Shown: positions 26,067 to 37,845 of the stretch, piece after piece
Position numbering within the stretch: position 1 is the first letter of the stretch
Layout: each line of letters starts with the position of its first letter
Assembly: GCF_910596095.1 (NCBI RefSeq)
Contig: NC_056545.1
Coordinates: 2,836,001-2,900,000 of the forward strand
From: Thunnus maccoyii
Lineage: Eukaryota > Chordata > Actinopteri > Scombriformes > Scombridae
Direction of reading: 5' to 3'
Length of the DNA stretch: 64,000 nucleotides
Position numbers and translations under genes: made by a program
The notes under the pieces: generated by a model
Database searches by the model: none
What the model was told of the DNA's origin: nothing
Seen by the model: only the letters and a program-made list of their open reading frames with translations

Positions 26067-26362
26067 GTGGAGGTAAACACACGGATACTGTCAATGACTC
26101 AGGGCGGTTACACAGACTATTACTGATGGATCCGCTAGGAAAGACTTCCAGTCTCCACTAAATGTTAGATTGAACATGAACGGGACTGAAAACACACTTT
26201 TATTGTAATCATCAGATTAAAGATTGCGATATAATAACATTTTTGTCTTCTGTGGTACAGGAAGTTGTGATATCAGCTTCAGTTTGTGTAGAAACACTAC
26301 AGCAGCCTGTTGCTGCCAACGTGTCATTTTACATTAAACCTTTCTTGTTATAGCAATATATC
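26067..26362 (-). repeat. Right outer arm of the inverted duplication
   Basis: Reverse complement of 16317-16613 (sequence upstream of the first H1), with scattered substitutions. Confidence 0.85.
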
Positions 26363-26550
26363 ATGATATCTTGTTAAGTAAACATATATGAGAATAAATG
26401 AAATTTGCCTTGAGAGGAGGTCTCACAGCCAATGAAAGGTCAATAAAAAGTTTTTGAAATCACCAAAACATGCACACATGTATTCAATAGCCAAATTCTG
26501 TCAAGTCAGGTCTCAGTTGTATGATTAATCAATGATGTTATATATCATAT

Positions 26551-26619
26551 TTTTACATTTAATGTTTACCTGTATAAGGATAATACTTATCCTTATACAG
26601 GTAAACATTAAATGTAAAA
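26551..26619. repeat. Perfect 33-bp inverted repeat with 3-nt spacer
   Basis: Arms 26551-26583 and 26587-26619 are exact reverse complements around TAC. The outer arm end is TTTTACATTTAATGTTTACC. It may be a foldback element or a local inverted duplication. Confidence 0.95.
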
Positions 26620-26674
26620 GCATGAACTAACACCACAGACCACTAGCTGTGTGAGCCTTTAAAATACATAAAAA

Positions 26675-26830
26675 GTCTCCACTAAATGTTAGATTGAACA
26701 TGAGCAGGGCTGAAAACACAATTCAACAGTTAATAATCCTCTTTTTAAAGGTTACATTTATTGTTCTGATGTACAGGGACATAACTTGATATCACTGTAA
26801 TAAGCTTCAGTGTGTCTGCAACATGATGTG
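26675..26830. repeat. Diverged second copy of the 26149-26310 segment
   Basis: Shares CTCCACTAAATGTTAGATTG and GAACATGA with the outer arm, then weaker similarity (GATATCA...GCTTCAGT). It is a local duplication in the same orientation. Confidence 0.7.
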
Positions 26831-27145
26831 ATCAGTTCCTCCCAGGAGTAAATCTGATTAATAACATTTTTATTATTATTATTTAAATGTGATTTAAAAC
26901 ATTTTCTTATTAATTCAGGCCTTTTAGCTGCACTTAGGACACAGAGGTCATGTCCTGTGTTTGTATTGTATTTGTATTTTCTTTCTCTGGGAACCTGAAG
27001 TCTTATAAGAATATATCTTGTAATTTAAGTTACACATAATCAATTTCTTAAAAGGCAGGTGTCAATTTTTTTAGACTCTGTGTCATTAAATTTTACTTTT
27101 TTTTATTAAACTTGGGAAAATGGCCTCTTGATCCATGATCGTGGA

Positions 27146-27672
27146 TCACATCCATGATCGTGGATTTCCTCAGGTTCAACTCTGGAGCCAGTGAAAATCT
27201 GTGGGGTGGACATTGAAGTGGTGCACACCTACAAATATCTAGGGGTCCTTGTGGGTGACAAGCTGGACTAGTCCCCTAACACCGACGCCCTCTACAGGAA
27301 GGGGCAGAGCCACCTGTTCTTCCTGCGGACACTGAGGGCCATTGATGTGTGTGTGGAAATGATGACCATGTTCTACCACGCGGTGGTGGCCTTACAGACA
27401 GTAACACCAAGCAATTAGACAAGCTGGTCAAAAAAGCGGGCACAGCCTCCTGGAGCGACAGAGGAGTAGCTGTAGCAGTCGGCTCCTCTCATTGTGCTGC
27501 AGAACGGAGCGTTCCAGGAGATCCTTCGTCCCCACAGCAATAAGACTGTTCAATTCATCCTGAATTGACTGAATAGTTTTTTGTTTTTTATATTTGATTT
27601 TGATGAGCTCTTGACAATTTGAATTTCCCTTCGGGGATCAATAAAGTTATATCTATCTATCTATCTATCTAA
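27146..27672 (+). mobile_element. CR1/Rex1-like LINE 3' fragment with (TATC)n tail
   Basis: Reads VKICGVDIEVVHTYKYLGVL, DKLDWS-NTDALYRKGQSHLFFLRTLRA and KQLDKLVKKAG in shifting frames. This is the RT thumb/C-terminal region of fish CR1/Rex1 elements. The 3' end is CCCTTCGGGGATCAATAAAG followed by TATC repeats at about 27648-27671. It is 5'-truncated, with stops and frameshifts. Confidence 0.75.
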
Positions 27673-29075
27673 CCACAGGTGATAAATAAGTAAATGATGT
27701 TCATTTTTTGTAACAGTAAAGTCTTGAAACATGACACTTAAAGAAAATGTCTTGAGTGAAATCAAAGTTGGTGTTCAGAAAACATGTGATGCCTCCATTA
27801 TAGCGCTTAAGTCTTTGTAACTGAAGTTATTATTTCATGCACTGCATCAACACTCCAATTGTCAACAAAAGCGGACAAACTTCAGATTTATGATTAAGTG
27901 AAAGCAGTCTTTTAACAACACTGATGCTTTCATAGCCTTTATGGTGCAATATTCTGTATTCTGGTATAAATAACTGCATTTATATTTATCAGAGTCCAAA
28001 GAGAGAAAAGACAGGAGGCTCTTTTTATTCTTCAAATGACACTTAAACTGAAAAAGTCAAACACATATTCAGAGAATAATAACAATGATAATAAATTAAT
28101 TAAAGCATCAAATTATAATGAACAAATTGATTGTATTTATATTTGTATATGATCAGTCAGTTTGTCAATCTTTTATTTACTTCTTTTTTGACTTTTTGCC
28201 ATGTTGTCTGACTCTTTACATGTGAACTGATGTCCCCTCAGTGGCTCTTTAAGTGCAGAAAATATGAGTTTGTACTTAATATAATAATATAATTATAATA
28301 TATATAATATATATATATAATAATATATATCTAAATATAATATTTATATATGACAGTGACTTGTATTAATGATGAAACTCAGGTTCAACCGGGTTCAACA
28401 TCCATTCAAATGTTTCTATATAATCCAAAATCACAAATCAGTTCTGGATGGCCTCATATTCTGTACAGCAACAACATAATAAAAACAAACAGAATTACAA
28501 CACACAACATTAATTTGATCATTTGGGTGGGCTGTGGCATAAAAAATCCAATTCCAGGCACTCAAGATAAAAAGCCTTTAATAAATATGGGCTAATACAT
28601 TAAAAATACACCAACACATACTGGCACATTTGCCTTCAGGGTTTCTTGACACACAATGAACCCAAAACATTAAGTAGTAACTCCACTCGTATGTTGAGGT
28701 TAACTCAGTATGTGATGCAGCATATTTAGACCACTAGAAACAAAATCCTGAATACACAACATGGAGACATCCAAGTCATAAAATGTGTCAACATGAAGGC
28801 ACGAGAACAACTACATAGAAATAACCAACTGATTAAATATAGAGCAGTTCACAAGGACCACACCTTCCACCTGATATCTATTAAAAAAAACTACTATCAG
28901 AATCTAATCTCAATAGAGTAAATATCTAGAATAATCACACAATACTAATAATTATCAATAATAATCAAACTCAATAATAATAAGCAATAAAACAATAATC
29001 AAACTCATAAATAACGCCTACAACATCGTTAAAGGGATAGTTGAAATATTGCGGAACTGCCCTTTAAGTCACCGT
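27673..29075. other. AT-rich spacer before the tRNA gene
   Basis: There is an ATATAATATA low-complexity run at about 28275-28350. No gene is seen. A TAAAGGGATAGTT block typical of fish dispersed repeats lies just before the tRNA. Confidence 0.45.
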
Positions 29076-29147
29076 TCCTCGTTAGTATAGTGGACAGTAT
29101 CTCCGCCTGTCACGCGGAAGACCGGGGTTCGATTCCCCGACGGGGAG
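29076..29147 (+). tRNA. tRNA-Asp (anticodon GTC)
   Basis: 72 nt starting TCCTCGTTAGTATAGTGG, with an intact acceptor stem TCCTCGT/ACGGGGA-type pairing and discriminator G. The anticodon loop CTGTCAC has GTC at 29109-29111. The T arm is GGGGTTCGATTCCCC (internal B box). The anticodon stem is TCCGC/GCGGA where the usual vertebrate gene has CCCGC/GCGGG, a compensated pair change. The D loop GGACAG differs from the usual GGTGAG. A TTTT terminator follows at 29154. It looks functional. Confidence 0.95.
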
Positions 29148-29153
29148 GATCAA

Positions 29154-29157
29154 TTTT
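29154..29157 (+). terminator. Pol III terminator of tRNA-Asp
   Basis: First T run (TTTT) 6 nt after the tRNA 3' end. Confidence 0.6.
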
Positions 29158-29740
29158 ATCAATTTACCTGAACCCAGACCTAGATATTAATAAACTGACT
29201 AAAACACGTTTATAGTATAGTATACTCCTTATTAAAGTCACGTATTTCACTGTAATAACTAACTGCAATTTGTGTGGGAGCTGACTGTTGTTATCTTGTC
29301 TAAGTTGGCTTTAAATGTTGTACTTTGCAGTTGTTCTCTCTAAATAACTGACAAAATATACTATATAAACATGACAGTGACCTTTACTTCACATATTAAC
29401 CATCAAAAGGGTTCAAAATTATGTGAATTTTGCACAATAATCCCAGAAATCACCTAATAAATACAACCTGCTATATATGGAGGGTGACATCCATGTTAGT
29501 AGAGTGAGTAGGACAGCAATGGCTTTACTTGAACTAGATGTAATTTCGATAATGTCATAAACGTCCTTATTTTCCTATGTCACCTATATAACAGTGACTT
29601 ATAACGTGACTTATTTTTAGATTTTATTGATGAAGTGCAAAACATTTAACAGCCAATTCTGTGGCAAATTAAAGAAGACTGTGGCAGAAATATGTAATCT
29701 GTGCATTAAAGGACTAAAGCTCTCAGTTGAAAGTGTGGGT
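29158..29740. other. Spacer between tRNA and H2B
   Basis: AT-rich. No feature is recognised. Confidence 0.5.
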
Positions 29741-29756
29741 GGTCCTGAAAAGGACC
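29741..29756 (-). terminator. Histone 3' stem-loop (second H2B)
   Basis: The same variant stem, GGTCCT/AGGACC with TTTC loop, as the first H2B. Confidence 0.92.
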
Positions 29757-29783
29757 TTTATGTTGTTGGTACAGACAGCGGGT

Positions 29784-30152
29784 TTACTTGGAGCTGGTGT
29801 ACTTGGTGACGGCCTTGGTGCCCTCAGACACGGCGTGTTTGGCCAGCTCACCGGGCAGCAGCAGACGGACGGCGGTCTGGATCTCCCTGGAGGTGATGGT
29901 GGAGCGCTTGTTGTAGTGAGCCAGGCGGGAAGCCTCGCCGGCGATGCGCTCAAAGATGTCTCCCACAAAGGAGTTCATGATGCCCATGGCCTTGGAGGAG
30001 ATACCGGTGTCGGGGTGGACCTGCTTCAACACTTTGTACACGTAGATGGCATAGCTCTCCTTGCGGGTCTTTCTCTTCTTCTTGCCGGTCTTGGTGGCCT
30101 TAGACACGGCCTTCTTGGAGCCTTTCTTCGGTGCTTTCACTGGATCAGGCAT
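29784..30152 (-). CDS. Core histone H2B (second copy)
   Basis: 122 aa, identical in protein to the H2B at 21581; the nucleotide differences are synonymous. An in-frame ATG 13 codons upstream exists, but MPDPVKAPK is the conserved start. The 3' flank, including the stem-loop, is also similar to that of the first copy. The promoter has diverged: the octamer-like ATGTAAAT has one mismatch, and TACATA stands where the first copy has TATATA. The CCAAT box in CACAGGATTGGCT is kept. The gene is probably expressed, but with a weaker core promoter. Confidence 0.97.
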   Translation of the reverse strand: MPDPVKAPKKGSKKAVSKATKTGKKKRKTRKESYAIYVYKVLKQVHPDTGISSKAMGIMNSFVGDIFERIAGEASRLAHYNKRSTITSREIQTAVRLLLPGELAKHAVSEGTKAVTKYTSSK

Positions 30153-30221
30153 AGTTACCGATGCTGGATATTTTCCGCAGAATGACCTCATACAGACCAG
30201 AGCTGCTTACATAGACGCTGC

Positions 30222-30259
30222 ATGTAAATCTCAATGTGCTGTTGCTCACACAGGATTGG
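30222..30259 (-). promoter_or_regulatory. Second H2B promoter: imperfect octamer and CCAAT box
   Basis: ATGTAAAT (30222-30229) aligns with the perfect octamer of the first H2B, and ATTGG (30255-30259) with its CCAAT box, with the same spacing. The TATA position is degraded. Confidence 0.65.
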
Positions 30260-31509
30260 CTGACTTGTCTGTCATACTGAGCGTGCGCCAAAGTAATGGT
30301 CTGACCAGATTTTGTTTTTGATTTTGTGATATTTGTAATTGAGATAAGTATTGATCATGCATTGATCTCTTGTAATAAATTCTGTGTAGAAACAGGCTGA
30401 GGGATAAATCTTAAACAATACTCACAAGTCCACATTAAACAGCTCTGTGTCACTGCAAAGATCCCTTCCTGACAGGATTATAATGTGCCAGACGGACAAA
30501 GTAGCACAGAACAGCAGTTCTGTGTAAAACTAAACTTCCCAAAGTTCAACAGTCTGAGTGACACATTCATAATAAATAACACGTATTTGTTTTCAAAGCA
30601 AAGTTACAAAAAACAAACAGCAATAATATAACAGAAATGATTTGGTACAACAGAGAGTCAAAGTTATAGGTGACATGAATGTAAAGACCAATTCATGCAG
30701 AAATGTAAGTTTATAAAAATGAGTTTTAAGTAAATATTTAAAGGAAGTTGCTGAATTTTAGCAGGAAGACTGTTACAAAGTGTTCAAGTTTCACATTAAA
30801 TAAATGTTTCATAAATATATAGTTAAATACGTCAAATGTGTCCACATTAACCTAATGAACTAAAGACAGTAAACATTTCAACTGATTTTGATGAGAAATT
30901 AAAACCTTAAAGCTGTATTAACTGATCAACAGACACACACAGACAACAGACAACAAGCTATAAACACAACATCTAAATAGTATCATCTTTAAATTTGTGT
31001 ATATGCTCCTGCACTGGCTGTAAGTGAGTGTTTTGTCCAGCAGGTGTTGCAGCTGCACGAAACATGTAGATGGATGATGTAGTTTCTCGTGTGTCAGTGT
31101 GTTTCAGTCATAGTTTATTAGCCCGAGTCAGATCAGATAAGAGCATGCACATGTTTACAATTTGTTTTTAAATCCAGCAAATTAATTTTTTATTTGTCCA
31201 ATCTTGATATCTGAATGTTTTTTATTTCAATAAAAAAGAAACTAATTGAATTTTAACATTCACCTGTTCAGTTCTATTTGTGGCATTATTTTATTTATTG
31301 TACTTGTAAGGGACCATGTACAGTATTAAACATAAATGTTACCATTTGATGCGCTGTACCAGAGTTAGCTTGCAGCTCATTTTCATCTGCAGTCCCTCAC
31401 ACACACAGGATTTACACAATGAATATGAACAGTTAAAGATAATTATTTGAATTATGTGTGGAAGCAACATGAAATGCTGGTGTTGTGAGAAAATTTGTTT
31501 TGAGAATCA
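30260..31509. other. Spacer upstream of H2B
   Basis: AT-rich with short random ORFs only. No repeat is recognised. Confidence 0.45.
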
Positions 31510-31595
31510 AGTCAGGTCAATTTTATTCATTTAGCACCAAATCACAACAGAAGTTATCTCAGGACACTTTTCACATAGAGTAGGTCTAGGGGGGT
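31510..31595 (+). repeat. Fish LINE/SINE tail-like dispersed repeat fragment
   Basis: CAATTTTATTCATTTAGCAC, AAATCACAACAG and TCTCAGGACACTTTTCACAT match the very common teleost TTTATATAGCACCAAATCACAA repeat. The minisatellite that follows grows out of its end. Confidence 0.6.
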
Positions 31596-31790
31596 TGCAG
31601 GGGTCCTTTGTGAGGCTGGATGGGGGGGTTGGGGGGATCCTTTGCGATGCTTGGTGGGGGGGTTGGAGGGGTCCTTTATTATGCTGGGTGGGGGGGTTGG
31701 AGGGGTCCATTGTGATGCTTGGTGGAGGGGTTGGAGGGGTCCATTATGATGCTGGGTGGGGGGGTTGGAAGGGTCCATTATGAAGCCAGA
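31596..31790. repeat. 34-bp G-rich minisatellite, about 5.5 units
   Basis: GTCC or its variant ATCC recurs at 31603, 31637, 31671, 31705, 31739 and 31773, an exact 34-bp period. The unit contains GGGTGGGGGGGTTGGAGGGG, so each unit could form G-quadruplexes. Confidence 0.92.
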
Positions 31791-33018
31791 GGATTTTAAT
31801 CAAGCTGGTAGCACCTGGTTTGAAAAGTGAAGTCAATGCGGAAGTGCCTTAAACCTGCATTCTTTCTAATGGCCTTTAGGGGGCGTCTCCACTGGCTGCA
31901 AAAAGAAGTCCGATTGTATGGAAGTCTATGCGTAAATGACCCAACTTCTCACTTGATTTATGATCCGAGTAAACAGTTTCCTAATGACTTTATGGTCTCA
32001 ATCGCTAGCATCAAGTCTTCTTTAATACAGCATGATGTTCATTTTGTAAATTATGGTCCCATTAAGAGTAAAATAGACGATAAAGCAGCATATGCTTTAG
32101 GGCGTGGCTACATTGTGATTGACAAATTGGTACCATGACGACAACATTGATTACATAACATAACATAACCATGGCGTAACCCTAGATAGCTGCTGCTATT
32201 TCACAGTGTGTTTTCAGTTCATTAAAGTGTAAAAAAAGTCTTGTCCAGCTTTTGATTTTGATAAAAGATCCTCTAAGGAGTCAGATGTTCAGTTTTTTTG
32301 GTGAGTGCATTTTGTTTTAATGGTTTTAGGCCTGTTTTGCGTTAGCGGAAATTAGCATTAGTATTAGCGTTATCACTGTTAATCATAGATTGTAAATGCA
32401 CCGTACTAAACAAGCTAGCAGCTAGTGTAAGGGTTAGCTCCACTCTCTCGTCCAAACATGGTCACATCCGGCTCCAAAAATCAAACATGGCAACGGTCAA
32501 ATCCAAGATGGCGATGGTCAAATCGCTAAACTCGAGGTTTCAAAACATGGATGTATTATAAGAGCTGGATACCAGACTAAAAATGGCACTCATTCAGTCC
32601 AGAAGGAATTTCTCGGCTGGCGTATATGTGAAAAAAAAGTTTCTAGCTTCCAGGTTTGTGTCTGTGTTGTGCGGCCCACTGAATATGCACAGTAGTGTTT
32701 CCCCCGCTGGCCCGCCCAAGTCTATGATTTTAATCGATTACCCTTTATGTAAAATACAGTTATATATTTGAAAGTATGTAATATACAGTTATGTATGTGC
32801 ACATTTATACTACAATAAAATGATGTGTATACATATCCTCTTAAACTAGAGCGCCCCCGCTGGCGGGGGCAGGACAGCACTCGCAAACACGTCACAGGAG
32901 AACATAGTCACATGACATACCACTTTGTTCAGAAGAAGCTTGGCTAGTAAGCTAGTGTAACCATTTCTGCCTAAATGAAACACAAGTCAAACACCAAGCA
33001 ATTGTCTGAGCGTGTAAT
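31791..33018. other. Dispersed-repeat-rich spacer
   Basis: The sequence near 31840-31930 (TTAAACCTGCATTCTTTCTA, AGGGGGCGTCTCCACTGGCT) looks like a common teleost repeat of unassigned family. A GC hairpin GCCCCCGC/GCGGGGGC lies at 32853-32870. No gene is seen. Confidence 0.45.
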
Positions 33019-33319
33019 GTTGGTTACATACCGTAACCCCAGATTCTATTTCGTATAGGCTTCGCCCTCTAAGGGCTGTCACTATTGGGTTTATCCCCGC
33101 ACGCATGCGCAGTCGTGAAGATTTTCTTTCGCACCACTGTGCCCCGCACAGTTGCCCCTCTCAGGTCCTCATCCAAGGTATATAATACCTGCGTGACCAG
33201 AGAACTGCTCCCAATTAAGCCAGCTTTTTCTTCAGCTGACGATGGTGGGGCAGTGGGGCCTGGGTCTTAGAGGGCTACGCCTATACTCATAGAATCTGGG
33301 GTTATGGTACGTAACCAAC
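33019..33319. repeat. 300-bp repeat with about 54-bp inverted ends, family unassigned
   Basis: The ends 33019-33072 and 33265-33319 are imperfect reverse complements (outer GTTGGTTAC / GTAACCAAC, inner TATAGGCTTCGCCCTCTAAG / CTTAGAGGGCTACGCCTATA). The interior has CGCATGCGCAG and TATATAAT, a promoter-like pair. A diverged partial copy is at 45158-45345, and another start of the same end lies at 33321-33368. Confidence 0.75.
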
Positions 33320-33368
33320 GTTCTATTTCGTATAGGCTTCCCCTTTAAGGGCTGTCGCTATTGGGTTA

Positions 33369-34582
33369 AGGGCCAAACTGATGTGGTCAATGCCCCACTG
33401 TGCCACCACAGTCCACAAGCACTTAAACACACATCAGTTCACATCCCAATAGTGCAGAGCACAATAAAATAAGACATAAGCCATGCTATGTTTCCCTTCT
33501 GTTCTCGCCCTGTGTGAATGATCGAAGTGAGTGTGAGTGGAAAAGGTTTCAATTCATTGTGAGATTATTTTCAGAGAAATTAAAACAATAAAGTCAACAA
33601 ATGAAACAAAATCCTCCATCAGCTGGATGATGTGAATATGATCAGCAGGAATGTCAACTGTAGTGAATAAATATCTGGGAATTGAGAGATTATGTTTGTC
33701 AAAGAGAGAGAGAGATTTGGAGAGAGGGAGGCATTCTGGATCTCTAAATTGGGCACTGAGAGTGTTAAATGAGGAACTATCATAGAGAAAAAATAAATAA
33801 AAGTGTCATTCATTGATGGAAGTGTTAAGATCAGATACAGATGGACAGTTGGGGTTATTCGTAAATATCAAGTATTGGAGGTGATGTGAACACTGTGTTT
33901 TGAAAGATGAGTCTGAATAATGAAATGAAAGATCACAGAATTTGATGCCTTAACTGAGAAATGGATATCATCATTCACTCATCATCGAGTTACTATTTGC
34001 TAGACAATATTGAGGAAGGATTATTGTAATACTATATTTTCTGTATTTCTGCACATTGATATTTATTTGGTTAATGATGATGTTGTAAATACTATTTACA
34101 GTATTTATGGATCATATGATGAATCAATAAATCGCCTATAAGGGAAGCAGAAGTGGCCTCAGACACCCTGATGAAGGCGAGACAGCAGAAAATGTTTGGT
34201 GAACAAATTGTGGGAGTGTAATGAGTGGAATATGAGGTTCCCCATGTGTGCACATTTTCAAGTTGATTATGATTTATAAAGGGAAAAATTCTTGCATTTG
34301 TGTGTGTGCACAGACTTTTAAATCTGATTTTTTTTTTTTTCACAAGCCATTTTCGGCTTTTGTATGGACGTACACTTTTGGTATGAATCCTAAGGACTGT
34401 TTTGTAAATGAGGCCCTGGACTTAAGTGAAAGAAATGAGGAAAGGATGTGAACATATAATTGTATATAAGCAGAAATGACTGAACTCTTGTCATAAATAT
34501 TAACGTGTTTCCTTTGTTTTCTTCTCTCTTCCGGAGCCGTTAGTTAGCTGGTGTGGGGGCGGGGTTTACTTTGAATTCCTGT
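33369..34582. other. Spacer upstream of H3
   Basis: AT-rich. A GAGA-type purine run lies at about 33702-33730. A trace of dispersed repeat (CCTGATGAAGGCGAGACAGC) lies near 34167. No gene is seen. Confidence 0.45.
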
Positions 34583-34666
34583 CCAATAGTAGATGAGCTG
34601 CAGCGCGCGCTCCTCCTGGCCTGGACCAATGAGCGGCGCCGCGACTCCGGCAGCTCCTGTATAAAG
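34583..34666 (+). promoter_or_regulatory. H3 promoter: two CCAAT boxes and TATA box
   Basis: CCAAT at 34583-34587 and 34626-34630, and TATAAAG at 34660-34666, 65 nt before the ATG. The surrounding sequence is GC-rich, unlike the AT-rich spacer. Confidence 0.85.
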
Positions 34667-34721
34667 GCGCAGCTCGCAGACAAGCGGTATTCATCGTGTT
34701 TCTGTTGAAGCAGAAGAATAA

Positions 34722-35141
<420 letters not shown>

Positions 35142-35168
35142 ACTGTCTGCTGCTCCACCAACCACAAC

Positions 35169-35184
35169 GGCTCTTTTAAGAGCC
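35169..35184 (+). terminator. Histone 3' stem-loop (H3)
   Basis: GGCTCTTTTAAGAGCC, then ACTAACTCTTTCACAGAGC with a short purine patch suitable for U7 pairing. Confidence 0.95.
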
Positions 35185-35315
35185 ACTAACTCTTTCACAG
35201 AGCACCATGTCCTACTACTATTTGTGCAACAATCTACCAGACTTGATTACAGTGAATATGTTTAAAAACATGGTATACATATATAACGCTCTTCTGAGGT
35301 AAATCCATTCAAACG

Positions 35316-35506
35316 ATTGACTGTAGATACAGATGCTCTTAGTTTCATTTTCCTCTGCATTTCTTCTATTCATTCATTATATCCAGTTAATGCAAAGAAT
35401 AAATGACAAACCTGTGTTGGTTCTTTGGTGTTGGCATGCCAAATCTGATGTAGGAGCATCAATTGATGCCTGTCAAATATCACTTTTAATGCGTTTGGGC
35501 CTTTAA
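35316..35506 (+). repeat. Unassigned dispersed repeat, copy 2 (partner at 8924-9147)
   Basis: Same orientation and block order as the copy in the receptor intron. It is shorter by a few small deletions. Confidence 0.7.
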
Positions 35507-36106
35507 TCATAGAGCTATGATGAGGCTATATATGTATATATAATGCTCTTGCATACATTCAGAAGCGTAGCTGTCATGAACTGTTTCAAATACTGTCCCA
35601 GATGGTTTTATTCTGGATTTTTTAATGACTACTTATGAAGATTAGTCATTAAATTGATTTGAAACTACTTCAAAGTCTGAAAAATATTTTCCTGTCTTGG
35701 TATCAACCAAATGACTATATTCATAGTTGTGCTTGTTTGCCTTCTCTCAACATCTGTTCCTTGGAGTGAAAATTTAACTCAGTCTCTCTGATAAGAAAGC
35801 TCCTGGTTCTTGTTGGTTTAGTGTTTACAGCTTTAGTCTTTGAAACTACAATGTGACTTATAATTTGTCATAATGTCAGCAGATATCTTAAATCACGATG
35901 TACTGAAATGTTCTACTCAAAGTTTCACAGTACACAACATGAGTTGAATGTGAACTCAGGGAAATTTAGTAGTGACACTAACAGCTCCTTATCACTACTA
36001 ACGCAACTAGAAGTTTGAATGACTGTTCCTATGTTTGCAGATAAGCTACATACTATCATATGAATCAGCAAATATTAACAGAACATGATCTTCAGATGTC
36101 GGTTGT
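35507..36106. other. Spacer between convergent H3 and H2A genes
   Basis: AT-rich. No gene is seen. Confidence 0.5.
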
Positions 36107-36122
36107 GGCTCTTAAAAGAGCC
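36107..36122 (-). terminator. Histone 3' stem-loop (H2A)
   Basis: GGCTCTTTTAAGAGCC on the minus strand, 32 nt after the stop. Confidence 0.95.
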
Positions 36123-36153
36123 GTTGTGTTGTTTAGAGGAGCCGGTTCCGTGT

Positions 36154-36546
<393 letters not shown>

Positions 36547-36594
36547 TTATCTTCGAGGAAAATACAGAATAACTTCAAGTTTGACGAGAACCGG

Positions 36595-36655
36595 CTATAT
36601 AGAGCAGCCAGCGCTCGCTCATTGGTCAGAGTGAACGTTAGTACGATCGCCCAAT
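36595..36655 (-). promoter_or_regulatory. H2A promoter: TATA and CCAAT boxes
   Basis: TATATAG spans 36595-36601 on the minus strand, about 60 nt before the ATG. An inverted CCAAT (ATTGG on +) is at 36621-36625, and a CCAAT in the other orientation is at 36651-36655. Confidence 0.75.
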
Positions 36656-37289
36656 CAGAGAAAAGCTCCTGTCACATGTCTACAAGGCTTCTGTTTTGTA
36701 GGGGATTTCATAATGAAGCGCGACATTTCATCGTAATACTTCCAAGCTGCTTTTAAATAAAATTAAATAATCTGTATATTTAGAAGACATCCAGTATATC
36801 ACACGTAGCCTAACATAATATACTAATATACATCATGTGATTACAAATATATATACTATATACATATATTATATACACAAAAAACATTTTTAAAATAGTA
36901 TTACTTTAATCATAGTAATTCAATTAGTATATCATACTTAGATTACCTAAAAAAATGTCAGAAATGAGAACTTTGGTTCTATTATTATACAGGCTTCACC
37001 AGGACCAGAGTCCACAAGTACTAACACACCAATTCACAAGCACCATAAGCACACAGTGCACAATGAAGATAAAAATTACTACTCATGGCCTGATAAACCT
37101 GTGCAAAAAGAAACTTCAGAATAAAAATGTCACTGCAATTCGAAATGTTGATGGGCAAATAGTTGAAGATGAGCACGATCAAACATGCGCTATCAAGGGA
37201 AGGGTGATGTGGGATTTAGCCAGGATTTAGCCACACCGAGAGACATAATCAGTAATAATTCTGGGGATGAATTTTTCATCCCCAGATGA
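36656..37289. other. Spacer upstream of H2A with possible LINE start
   Basis: AT-rich. The 37080-37160 part reads KKKLQNKNVTAIRNVDGQIV, which may be the pre-RT part of the L1/Tx1-like element that follows. Confidence 0.4.
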
Positions 37290-37845
37290 AAAGGCCTAGA
37301 TGAAAAGAAAGCCTTTGAATTTATTTCTCAAGAATATCTGTGGGAGGTGTTAAAAGCATATGGTTTTAAGGAGGTTTTTTTTTAATGTAATTAAACTGAT
37401 GTATGCACAATCTGTAGTTCAGGTCAATGTTGATGGAGTTTTAACAGAAAAAATTGAAATTAGCAGGGGTGTCAAACGAGGTTGACCTTTATCAGCTGCC
37501 CTCTATGTTTTAGCTATAAATCCACTTCTGAAGAGAAGAACCATATCCAGTAGTAGCCCTGTTGACAGTTGTAATGAGAATTAAACTATTGAACATTTAC
37601 TTTTAAAATGCCAGAGATCTAAAGATGTGTGGGGAAAAATGGCAGGTGCTGGTTTTAATGTAAATGTAAACTATAATGCAGTGATGTATGGTATCTTCCT
37701 AGAAGAAATGTCAAGTTCACATCATGAAATTTATTGGACTATATTTTATACAGTCTATGACTATTATATGTACAGTAGTAACAAAAATATGGAAAGTGTG
37801 CTTTGGTCCTTCATAAAGCCACTATTACAAGTGATCTTATAATAG
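37290..37845 (+). mobile_element. L1/Tx1-like LINE remnant
   Basis: RT motifs KKAFEFISQEYLWEVLKAYG and KLMYAQSVVQVNVDG, EISRGVKRG, PLSAALYVLAINPL are followed by the C-terminal knuckle TIEHLLLKCQRSKDVWGKM. Several frameshifts and stops are present, and an internal deletion removes the YADD region between about 37535 and 37565. It is old. Confidence 0.75.

Noticed and set aside
29727-30185. 152-codon plus-strand ORF opposite H2B (also 21632-22018)
   Set aside because: Shadow of H2B. Identical shadows appear over both copies because the genes are similar.
32853-32870. GC hairpin GCCCCCGC / GCGGGGGC as a possible terminator
   Set aside because: It stands alone in a repeat-rich spacer without any transcript upstream. 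Short GC palindromes of this type occur in common fish repeats.
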